Positions 53,664-62,937 of a DNA stretch of 64,000 bases are shown piece after piece (the stretch's first letter is position 1; every line of letters begins with the position of its first letter). Source of the DNA: Lasiosphaeris hirsuta (lineage: Eukaryota; Ascomycota; Sordariomycetes; Sordariales; Lasiosphaeriaceae); the NCBI GenBank assembly GCA_030549175.1, contig JAUKUA010000006.1, positions 1,364,001 through 1,428,000 on the forward strand. The letters run 5' to 3'. The position numbers and the translations under genes were made by a program. The notes below the pieces were generated by a model. The model worked only from the letters and a program-made list of their open reading frames with translations, had not been told where the DNA came from and did no database searches.

Positions 53664-53921
53664 CAGCCCTAGTTTGTATGTTAGCGCGTGACACTCACTA
53701 ATCGAGGTACTGAAGCCACGATAGCGCCTTTGTAGCTTAAGAAAAGACATCTTTAGTATTATATACGGCCTTTCTAGGATGGGGAAAGGCTTTACTGAGA
53801 CCCAAATATGCCCTTCGAAGGCCAGAATGCCATTTTTTATATGCAACAAAGGCCTTGTCAGAGATTCAATATCCTTCTTGCCCGACGGCAGTGTCCCGCG
53901 CTAACAAACAAACCGGGGCTG
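53664..53921. mobile_element. MITE copy C, 258 bp
   Basis: Left end CAGCCCTAGTTTGTATGTTA then GCGCGTGAC; right end (reverse complement) CAGCCCCGGTTTGTTTGTTA then GCGCGGGAC. Same length as copy A and the same internal CAAATATGCCC block and AAGGCC motifs. No coding capacity. Confidence 0.82.
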
Positions 53922-54871
53922 GAATGCACCTAGGTTGGCACTGCTTTTGAAGGTGGAATGAAGGCTGAACCCAATACGTTCAACGAGGTCCTCGTCGGCA
54001 AGGGAGAGAGTACACCGGGGAGTGATAGCAACGCCGCATTTGACTCGGTGGAAGGTTGTCAGATCTCGATCGCTGAGTTGCTTGCCTAAGGGTAACTCTA
54101 GTCTCCGTGTCGGTTGTCGGCAGCTCAAAACCTCAAAACACAAGGGAATCAGCTTCAGTCGCTTGACTACATTAGGAATTCTGGCTAATGCATGACTAGA
54201 AGCTACCTCAACGACTGACTAATGTCGATAAACATTGGAACAACTTGAAATGGCAGGTGATGGGCATGCTAGGGGAAAGAATAATGCTCAAAAGAACGAA
54301 AAAAGGAGAAGGGAGGTTGTGATGCAAATACTGAACCCCAAAACCATGATGCGGGAGGGCTGAGCTAGTAATCTTTGCCCTAGACAAAGGAAAAGGGGCA
54401 ATCGGCGATCTCCGCGCCTGGTGTGTGTGTGTGACGAAGGAGGATGGATGCAAGCTCACCTCCTTCCGGTTTACGCCTAGCCTCGAGGAGGAAGTGAGGT
54501 CGGGTCCTTCGTCTGCGCGGTAGGCGGCAGGCGCCAAGGATCCGCGTCGAAGCCGTGGATGCGGGGTCCTCTCTTGCCTGCCTGTTTATCGATGGTGGGG
54601 TGTGGGGTGGATTCAGACGAAACTTTTTTTCTTTCTCGACTTTCTAAAATGCCATTTCCACTTTTTCGCCGTTAGAAAAAAAAAAAAACCGAGTCAATCG
54701 TCTTCAAGATCGCTAGTTGGCGAGATCTAGGCTACTAAATTTTCCAAATCTTAAGAAGTGGCTTCTAGAATATCGCTTATCCCGCCTTTCCGGTCGCAAT
54801 CCTTCATACTCCTTTCACCCCACCATCCACCAAATATCGCGACACTCCGTGCCGCCAATCAACCCGTCAAG
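53922..54871. other. Intergenic, Hpt1-type gene promoter
   Basis: No gene supported. Has A-, T- and TGTG-rich short runs and the leader of the phosphoribosyltransferase gene. Confidence 0.5.
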
Positions 54872-55651
54872 ATGGTCCAAAAGATTTATGTTACCTACAA
54901 CGATGTGGGTTTCTTATTCCGCAAATTTGCGCAAAACACAAGCTAACGAGCCGCGCACAGGTCCACAAGCTCTGCCGAGAAGCCGCGCCGCGGCTTCTCG
55001 AGCACTGCCAGCCGCAGCTCATGATCGCCATTGGCGGCGGCGGATACGTGCCCGCGCGCATCCTGCGGTCCTTCCTCAAGCAGCCCGGCAGCACCAACAT
55101 CCCGATCCAGGCCATCGGGCTGTCGCTGTACGAGACGCTGCCGGCCAACAAGGCGAGCAAGGAGGGCACCTCCACGCCCCCCGTCGATGGCGACATCGAG
55201 GAGCCCGGCACCAAGGTTACACGCACCCAGTGGCTCGACCTGAGCGCCCTCGGCGAGATGGACAACCTGGTCGGCAAGCGCGTCCTCATCGTTGACGAGG
55301 TCGACGACACGCGCACCACGCTCGAGTACGCCGTCAAGGAGCTCGAGAAGGACGTCGAGGCTGCCCGTGCCCGTGTCGGCGGTGAGCCGGCGCAGTTCAG
55401 CATCTTTGTGCTCCACGTACGTATCTTTCCGTTTCCCACCTTCGAAGGGCCCCGACTAACGATGTGGGATATAGAACAAGAACAAAGTGAAGAAGGGATC
55501 TATCCCCGGTAACATGGTCGAGGAGGGCCGGTATGTGGCCGCCCGCACAGTTGGCGAGGAGTGGATCTGCTACCCCTGGGAGGCGGTCGACATCGACGAG
55601 CACGACAGGCTAGCTGCAACCCAAAAGGCGAGTGGCGCACAGCAGCAGTAA
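54872..55651 (+). CDS. HPT1: Hypoxanthine-guanine phosphoribosyltransferase, Hpt1-type
   Basis: Exons 54872-54904, 54961-55416 and 55475-55651 give 221 aa, the same length as yeast Hpt1. It salvages hypoxanthine and guanine (possibly xanthine) to nucleotides with PRPP. Visible elements: YVTYNDVHKLC at the N-terminus, LMIAIGGGGYVPARILRSFL (PPi loop region), GLSLYETLP, KVTRTQWLDLS, and the PRPP-binding signature VLIVDEVDDTRTTL with its acidic pair. Near the end is YVAARTVGEEWICYPWE. The first coding exon is only 33 nt. Cytosolic housekeeping enzyme. Confidence 0.93.
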
Positions 55652-56116
55652 ATTGGCTTTGGGAAACCGGCGTGGCGATAGAGCGGGAACTAGGTATTCG
55701 GGGAGTCGAGGGTTGTTTGTTTGGTTGCTTGCATAGCGTTTATTGAAAGGGCGGATGGGTAGCGGCGTGGTATGGCGAGGGACAGTCAGGGGGAGTGCGC
55801 TTCGATCCCCTTTTCATCTGCTGGGTACCCGGTCGGTTGGTAACCTGAAGGCGCATTTGCGGCAACGTTTTGGTAGTTGCTTGAGGGTCTCGATAGTTGA
55901 TTTGCGCCAAGGCGAAAATACCGCATATCTGTGGCCTTTCAGACATCATCCCGGAGGGGGGTTCATCAAAGCCGTCCGTGCCTGGTATATTAAAGAGTAA
56001 CCGAAGTCTATGCGAAGCCCATCTAATCCGAGATCTATCAACACCCATGCTGAATAAGTACACGCCGGCTGATTGCTGGCAAACAAAGCTCGCAAGATTG
56101 GGCAAAACAGGGCTTC
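55652..56116. other. Intergenic, convergent 3' ends
   Basis: 3' flanks of HPT1 (plus) and the oxidoreductase-like gene (minus). Nothing else seen. Confidence 0.5.
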
Positions 56117-57187
56117 TCACCCGCCCGCCGTCCCCTCGCGGAGATGCTTCTCTTTCAGCCTCTTCTCCTGCTTCATAAACTCGCGTATCCCAACCGGCAC
56201 GTTTTCATACAGCTTCTCGTCCCAGAAGTCCTTCGCTAGCCCCCCAGAAGGCGATGTAGGGCCAGAAGTCCCGAAATCCCAGTTCCCAGATGATCCACCC
56301 CCGTCATCATCCATACTCGCAGCGCCAATATGAAACCCCTTCTTCAACTCAGAAACTTGCGCGCTCTCTTCCAACGCCGACGCCGATGCCAATACGCCAC
56401 TCCCGGCCTCCTGCGCTCGCAATCTCCTCTCCGCCTCCCCATGGGCCGCTGCCCACTCCTCCACTTCGTCCCGGTACCGCTCCCACACACAGTTCACACA
56501 GCCGCTCATACAGCAGTTATCTGGTTCCTCGGGGCGGGGCGGCACCATAACGCCGGCAACGAGCCGGCTGCGGTTGCGGATAGCGGCCAGGCGCTCGGCG
56601 CGCTCGGCGGGGCCGGCTAAGGTTGAGCCGAAGACGACGCGGGCACGGGCCTCGGCGTCGTTGAGGGCCTGTGACATAGCGGACGCATCGTTAATGGCTG
56701 GTTCGGAGGAGGTAGAGGTGGAGACGGGAAGAGGCAAAGAGGAGGAAGTAGTGGCAGAGGAGGTGGTGCTGGTGGAGGGGGCGACCGACTTGGCTTTGGT
56801 GTCGCTATCCTTGGGGGATTCCTTGGCCTTGCGACCACGCTTGGCCGGCGCCGGAGCGACGGGTGCTGCAGGGGCGGGTGTGGGTGCCGCGCGAGCTGCA
56901 GGAGTCGGGGACGCGGGCTCCGGGGCCGGGGCGACGGGTGGTGATGGAGATGTCTTGGCTGTGACGGGCGGCGCCTCGGGCTTCTTCGCCGGGAGCGACT
57001 TGCCTGAGTCGAGGATTCTCTGGTAGAAGGCCCCTATGGGGTGGGCCTGCTCCTGCGACGGCTCAATGGGCGACGGCGGCGAGGTGTCTTTTGTCGGGAT
57101 TGTCGCAAAGGCGCGACAGGTGTTTTGGCGGCCAAAGGCCTGGGCCAGTGCCCGCGCAGGGCGTGCGCCCACGATACTCCTCCGCAT
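56117..57187 (-). CDS. Mitochondrial oxidoreductase-like (OXLD) domain protein
   Basis: 356 aa, single exon. The basic, Arg/Ala-rich N-terminus (MRRSIVGARPARALAQAFGR) looks like a mitochondrial presequence. A long Ala/Pro/Ser linker follows. The conserved core near residues 215-245 reads PPRPEEPDNCCMSGCVNCVW then ERY, the CC-x3-C-x2-C signature of the Oxidored-like domain (as in human OXLD1), presumably metal-binding. The C-terminus has an FWDEKLYENVPVGIREFMKQ helix and a basic coiled coil. The exact biochemical role is not established; a mitochondrial matrix or inner-membrane function is inferred. Head-to-head with the gene at 57801. Confidence 0.87.
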   Translation of the reverse strand: MRRSIVGARPARALAQAFGRQNTCRAFATIPTKDTSPPSPIEPSQEQAHPIGAFYQRILDSGKSLPAKKPEAPPVTAKTSPSPPVAPAPEPASPTPAARAAPTPAPAAPVAPAPAKRGRKAKESPKDSDTKAKSVAPSTSTTSSATTSSSLPLPVSTSTSSEPAINDASAMSQALNDAEARARVVFGSTLAGPAERAERLAAIRNRSRLVAGVMVPPRPEEPDNCCMSGCVNCVWERYRDEVEEWAAAHGEAERRLRAQEAGSGVLASASALEESAQVSELKKGFHIGAASMDDDGGGSSGNWDFGTSGPTSPSGGLAKDFWDEKLYENVPVGIREFMKQEKRLKEKHLREGTAGG

Positions 57188-57800
57188 GTTCGTCTTAGTA
57201 CTAGGCTGTGTGTGATCTGTGGCCTGAAGGTCCGCAGCTAGGGCAGCGAGTTATGGTTTGGGTTAAGTGGCCAATTCAGACGAGAAATATCAATTGATGA
57301 GCTGATAAAAACAACGTCATCAGGCAGGTCTCGGCTGCCACTCGGGAAAAAGTTGCACTTGAGCTGCCGAGCGAAGGTGGCGAGCAAGGCGCCGACACGT
57401 GCGCAATCACGTGCGCTATCACGTGCGCCCACATCTAAGCTATTCAGCGCAAACATGAACAGAAGGCAAACATGGAATATATCTCGTAATTTTGCCTACT
57501 TAGTACTGCTACAATTTACTAGAGCTGACTCTGCGCTGACTTGTGGCTCTGTTGCTGCTGTGTTGGCGGCAGGGCCGCTGTCTGGGCCGCGACACTGGTG
57601 TTTTCGATGTGTTGTATGGTCGCAACCTGAAGCTGCATCCCCACCTTTTTTTCTTGTCAACAATCGAACGCAGTCGCCATCAGCAGCAGAACAACGCCAA
57701 AATCCGGCTTGACACGCGATTTAACGCGTCAATTGACGAAATCTTGCGTTCCAAATATCCATCATCATGATCAGGTAGCTATACGGCCGTCTTCGACACG
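57188..57800. other. Divergent promoter region
   Basis: Shared 5' region of the oxidoreductase-like gene (minus) and the coiled-coil protein gene (plus). Three tandem ACGTGCGC-type motifs occur near 57397-57429, candidate E-box/CACGTG-like sites. Confidence 0.45.
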
Positions 57801-59874
57801 ATGGACAGCTCGGCGCCAAAGCGGCGCAAGACGTCGCCGCGCACTTCGTTTCCCGTCCAGCCCGACGAGACCGCGCCCGGGTCGACAACACCCCAAGACC
57901 CGCTCCCCCAGCCTGCCGAAGCAGCTAAACAGCGGCCCTCCTTTGCGTCCCCAACGAAGGCAAGCCTCGAGCGACATAACCCCGACATCTTACGGCGGAG
58001 GGAAAGCCCGCCGAAGCAGCCCCGAGCCGAGTCGATCGGGAACACCTCTTTATCCGCATCGCGCCCAGCTAGTCGCGGAAGCAACGGCAATCTGGCGTCG
58101 GAAAATGGGACGGATCCGCAGAGAGGGCGGATGGGTGGTGCGCGAGCGACGTCTCTGGCAGCAGGCGACGACAGTGTGCTACGATCGCCTGCCAGGCGCC
58201 CTGGGGCAAAACGAGCCCCCGTGAAGGCGAACCCGAGACCGCTTCCGCCCCCGGAAGCCGACGAGGACGAGGAGATCCTGAATCCCTTTGCGCGCCGCGG
58301 GCTGCGACGATCGCCGACTGGGGATCTCCCAGAGCCGCCTGTCGTGCCCGAGCCTGAACTGCCACCAACGCCAGAACGGCCAGATCCGGTGGTCAGCACC
58401 CCACCATCGGGCATTCACAACACACCCTCAAGGCGTCCCAGGAGAAGCAAGGCTTTGGCCGAGAGGCTCAAGAGCTCCTCGCCGCTCAAAAATCCGCCTA
58501 TGCGATCCTCCGTGTCCCCACAAGATGGCCCCCCGCTCTTCAAGCTGCCGCCCAAGGCCAACAAGGCGAGCAAGCCTAGCAGATTGAGGGAATCAGACTC
58601 ATCTCAGGAGCCAACGACAGCAGAGCTGCGTGGGTTGCAGCCTGCTGACCCCGATGCAGAGAAGAAGAAGCTGCGCGAATCGCTTCTCGCCGAGATCGCA
58701 GAGCTAGAACACGACCTCGCCGTTGCAAGCAGAGAGAACGAGCGCATTCATGAAGCCCACCTCTCCAAGACATCCCCAGCGCGACCTGTCAACGGAGACG
58801 AGATTCTCAATATCCTACGCCGGCATACTCTCCCACCTTCCGACGACGACGACGAGGCCGAGACTAGCTCCACCTCGTGGCTGCACTCAGCCCTAAATCC
58901 CATCGCCTTCCTCCCCTTTAGCAAACCCCTTTCCACCTTCCAACCGCCCTCGCCCAAACCTGCCCCACCTATCTCTCACCACCCCACGCCCATGACCGCC
59001 GAAGACGCCCTCCCCTACCTTCAAGTCTTCACCCCCCTCACCTTCACTTCCACCATCACACCCGTGACGGACCCCTCCAACCCCTCCATTCTCCTCCAGA
59101 AACACGCCATTACTGCCACATCGACCGCGCCCCGCGGTCTGTTTGCCGCTCGTCTCGAGATGACAGTCAACACCCGCACCATGGCCGTCGTTGAGCTGGC
59201 CGTACCCAAGCTTGACCCGGCTGCCGCGGGAGAGCTGATTCCCTTTGTGGACCGGGTTGTCTCTAAGACGTCAGGGAGCAGCAGTGGCGTGACGAACAAC
59301 GTTGGGGTGTTGACGTGGGCGATGGGAGAGTGGCTGCGTGTCGCGACGCAACGGGCGCGGGTGTGGTGTGTTTTGGAGAGGGAAGTGCAAGAGAAAGAGG
59401 CTCTGAGAGGGTTGGTTGGACGGATGAGGAGCCAGAGGAAGAGGAGGAGAAGGAGGGCTGGAAGGGATGAAGAAGAGGAGGAGAGTGAAGATGAGGAGGC
59501 GCTGGAGGATGGGGCGAAGTACGGCGCGGCGGAGCTGTTGCCATTTATGGGGCGGACGAGTATGGATTTTGAGGTTCCATTTCTTGGTGGCGAGGAGAGC
59601 TCGACGCTGAGAGTGCAATGGCGGGTTAGGTTTGACTGGACCGGCGAGGGAAGGAGTGGGATTGGGGTGCTGGTGGGCGTGCCGGGGAAGTGTAGGTCTC
59701 GCTCTCAACTTCTCTTTGATCAGATGCTAATTGCTCTCAGGGCACAAATGTGACGAAAGGGGACGCCTGTCTGGGATACCAAAGCTATTTGACGAGCTTA
59801 TTCAGGGCGGCGCGGAGCCGCTTACTGCGGTGAGGACTGTTGTCTCTTTGCTGGCTGGAGAGCAGCGATCGTGA
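57801..59874 (+). CDS. Coiled-coil protein, possible kinetochore COMA-type subunit
   Basis: Exons 57801-59691 and 59741-59874 give 674 aa. The N-terminal 270 residues are disordered and Ser/Pro/Arg-rich with a nuclear-type basic motif (APKRRKTSP). A coiled coil follows (KKLRESLLAEIAELEHDLAV). The C-terminal half is folded: LPYLQVFTPLTFTSTITPVT, GLFAARLEMTVNTRTMAVVE, NVGVLTWAMGEWLRVATQRA, LLPFMGRTSMDFEVPF, VQWRVRFDWTGEGRSGIGVL. The second exon ends GIPKLFDELIQGG. A coiled coil followed by an RWD-like tail would fit CENP-P/Ctf19 or CENP-O/Mcm21 proteins, but I cannot confirm this. Internal Lys/Arg and Glu tracts (about 59433-59510) are low complexity. Confidence 0.75.
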
Positions 59875-60302
59875 TGAAATGGACTGGGTGAGATGGACTG
59901 GGAGAGTTGGTGTAATGGGCGCTTGAGTCTGCATTTGGAGCCGGGGCTGGGTTTATCTGCTGGGTACATACCAGCGATGGCTATCATGGAGCATATGCAA
60001 CGGATATGGGGAGAGTCCAGGGTGGAACGCAGGCGTTTGGGATATGATGTGATGCCCGCATACCCCGACGAATACGCATTTGTACCGTATCACTAGAGTT
60101 TTGACACTTGATTCGCACAGAGGGGAGCTCTCTTTCCCTCAGCATTATTACCCCGAGGCCACCAAGGCCCCAACCCATTGTGTGTCATGATGCTCTCAGG
60201 GCAGCTCAAGTCCCAAATCAACCGTCCAACATAACGCCCAACGCAGGGCCAGGTCCAATCGATCCATTATGATATTCCGCGGTTCTCCAAAATGTAGACC
60301 TT
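59875..60302. other. Intergenic, convergent 3' ends
   Basis: Between the coiled-coil gene and DPM3, no coding sequence supported. Confidence 0.5.
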
Positions 60303-60729
60303 CTAATCGACATCAACACCCTTCGCCCTCAAGTCCGCCTGGGCCAGCTTAATCTCCGCCATCAACTCCTCGTAGGCCTCGGGTGTGTCGCGGAAAGTGA
60401 ACATGCCCCAGCCGAGGCGGAAGAGAAGCCAGGCACCGAAGGAAACGAGGAACCAGAATGGGAGCTATTGCCGAAGTTCGTTAGTTCCTGCGCATGGAAG
60501 GCGGTTCAAGGGAATGGGAGCGACGCACCACAGGGACGATGTCCCGCTGAATGATGGTCGGGAGCGGGATCAACTCGAGGTAGAGCGACAGGTAGAGCTT
60601 CGAGGCGAGAAAAGTTGTTAGCAATCTGGCTGGGGAAGCTGAGGGTAGGGTAGAGGGGAGGAGAGGGAGGGGCCGTACCGAGCTCGCGAGGAGGCCGAGC
60701 GAGATGGTCTGTTGTGCGCGCGACGACAT
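60303..60729 (-). pseudogene. DPM3: DPM3, dolichol-phosphate-mannose synthase subunit 3 (frameshift in read)
   Basis: Small ER membrane subunit that anchors the catalytic subunit making Dol-P-Man for N-glycans, O-mannose and GPI anchors. Three exons: 60679-60729 (MSSRAQQTISLGLLASS), 60529-60597 (LYLSLYLELIPLPTIIQRDI then VPV) and 60303-60465 (LPFWFLVSFGAWLLF, then RLGWGMFTFRDTPEAYEELM to the stop). Two hydrophobic helices and the DTPEAYEEL C-terminal motif are typical, total about 93 aa. In exon 3 the sequence has GGG (60419-60421, plus strand) where two G would keep the frame, so LLF and RLGWG are in different frames. As this gene is widely conserved, a consensus error is likely; true loss is the alternative. 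Confidence 0.78.
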
Positions 60730-61428
60730 GGTGGGCAAGAGGAGGAGCTGGTAGATGGAGAGTCAATTAGGAATCTAGAGAGAGAAGCAGACGCGCCGGG
60801 GGCGAGTAGATGGGGCTGGCATACGGTTATGCGGCGGTGGGCGGTGGAATCGCAACGTCGACGAGACTGGGATGTAATGCGACGGCGCTCTGGACACTTT
60901 TCAGGAGCTCAGGCGCGTTCCTGACCCAATCGCGGACCCCTGCAGCGGAAGATGGCTACGCCATGTCAGGGTTAGGGTTTGCGCTATACGCTTGGCACCC
61001 CCTTTTCAAGCCGCTGAACGGGCGGACCCCCTTTTCCAAACAAACAAGCTAACATATATCATCGAAAACAGCAACACAAAAGACCTGAGACTTTTTAGTC
61101 GACGGCTAACTCTGCGCTCTAAAAACAACCAACCAACAAAAATGAAACGGTCAAATATATTCATCCCCTAACATTCTAGGTCGAGAGCATGACCGTGATG
61201 TCGACCGCTGGTGTCAACTCTTTTCGGTGTCCTTCACCATCAGCTTCACTCATCAGGGCTAAAATCTCAGATCACCAACCAAAATCTACGAGTCTTAACC
61301 AAATAGTCCCTTTCAGTGTTACATACGACCCCTTTCCAACCCATTGTCTTCATGAACGCCTTGACCACCCAAAACAGCAATACCGTATAGAGCCTCCAAC
61401 ACCGGCTTGAACCCACATGCGCCCAACA
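60730..61428. other. Intergenic
   Basis: DPM3 promoter and 3' flank of the membrane-protein gene. No gene supported. Confidence 0.5.
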
Positions 61429-62205
61429 TCACACAGGTGACCAAATCCTGCCCCGCCCTGTATGTCTCAGGTGCGCCTCCTTCATGACCTGCATATACCC
61501 CTCCCCCTCACTCTCCTCCATGATCGTCGACAAGCCCGCCGTCGTCCGCAAGCTACTCGTGCGCTCGGGCGGGACCGGCGGAACCAAGGGCATCTGCCTG
61601 ACCGGCCCCTCGCCCGCGCTCTCCCAGACCCCGTTCTTATCCCGCCCCATCTCCCCCAGCTCCACATCCCCCGCCCCCGTCCTGTCTCGCCGTGCCCGCT
61701 CCGCCGCCAACATGGCCCGCCGACATAACTTGAGCATCGGCATCCACGACTCGCTCTCCAGCGCCGCCTTGGCTCCCCGGACCACCCTCCACGGGCGCTT
61801 GTCCCCGCCCCGCGTCCCGCTCAGGACGTAGCGCGCCGCCCAAACGCTCCAGACGGCCCACCACAGCAGCGCGTACACCACGCACAGCGGCCACAGCAGG
61901 AGTATGAAGAGACAGAACCACTTGAGACTGGACAATACGGGAGGGGTCCGATTAGATGGACCATTCTGACCCCCGTCGTGGGGGTTAAGATGCTGCTGCT
62001 GCTGCTGTTGTTGATGTCGGTGGTGGGGATGGGACGGAGTCACGGGTTGAGACAAGTGGCCAAATACATGGCTCTTCAGCCAGACGGGCCAGTCATTTTC
62101 GTTGCCGAAGCGGAGGTAGTAGATGCCGGAGCCGATGGCGATGTAACACACCGGGGCGAGTAAGGTGATAAGGATAACATGGACGGGGTCAACGTTGCCG
62201 TTCAT
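61429..62205 (-). CDS. Hypothetical membrane protein with poly-Gln tract
   Basis: 258 aa, single exon, not recognised. Two hydrophobic segments: VILITLLAPVCYIAIGSGIY near residue 20, and WFCLFILLLWPLCVVYALLW near residue 105. Between them lies a His/Gln-rich loop with a 7-Gln run (CTG/CAG repeat, about 61990-62010). The C-terminal half is basic then acidic (LKLCRRAMLAAERARRDRTG, STIMEESEGEGYMQVMKEA). Start chosen at 62205 (MNGNVDPVHVILIT), directly before the first helix; the frame is open to 62391, but the added residues are uninformative. Confidence 0.65.
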   Translation of the reverse strand: MNGNVDPVHVILITLLAPVCYIAIGSGIYYLRFGNENDWPVWLKSHVFGHLSQPVTPSHPHHRHQQQQQQQHLNPHDGGQNGPSNRTPPVLSSLKWFCLFILLLWPLCVVYALLWWAVWSVWAARYVLSGTRGGDKRPWRVVRGAKAALESESWMPMLKLCRRAMLAAERARRDRTGAGDVELGEMGRDKNGVWESAGEGPVRQMPLVPPVPPERTSSLRTTAGLSTIMEESEGEGYMQVMKEAHLRHTGRGRIWSPV

Positions 62206-62937
62206 CGTGGATATGAAATGAGGGTGCTGCCGGAGAGAGGTTCGGTGTTGCAATCTATCGAGCTGTGAGCTGGTGAGTCTCAGCCGAGGAGATGCGCCAG
62301 ACAAAACTCGTTCAGATCGGATCCATTGCCAATCTCGCAATATCCTCCAGAGAATCAGCAGACGGCCAGCAATTGATGGAAGAAAACCCACTCTTGCACA
62401 CTTCTAGACGACGTTGGCCAGTCCCAAAAAGTTAAAGCGTTGAAGCGAAGGCCGTTGGGACGAATCCAAGCCACGTTACGCCATTTCACAGTTATAGCCG
62501 GAGACCAGACAACTTTCCCACGGCCCGGCTTTTCCCTCATCAAGGACGGTCGCGTGGCAAAAGCCCTCCAAAGAATAGTCTTGACAATCCCTACAGCATC
62601 TCTTAGCTACAGCAGCAGGCCTTTATTCAACAGCACCTAGTAATACAACCCCCAGAACATCAAATATCTCCCACCCTCCCCTATAATATCACCAGAACCT
62701 TGACATCGTCATGTCTGAACTCCCGTCTCCTAATGCTCAACCTGGCTCCACGCATGATAACAACATGGTATCGAAATTATGCTGCAAAGGCTGACGATGT
62801 CCCTCCTCTCAAAACGTGCAAAACGAGAAAGTCGTAGTAGACTTCGACAACACGCCAAAAACCACAAACTCCAACGCAGAAAATTAACTCTCTCACACAC
62901 GCACACACTCAACAACTCCAATGCACTACAGCCCCAC
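62206..62937. other. Intergenic
   Basis: Between the membrane-protein gene and the LRR gene 3' end. No gene supported. Confidence 0.5.
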
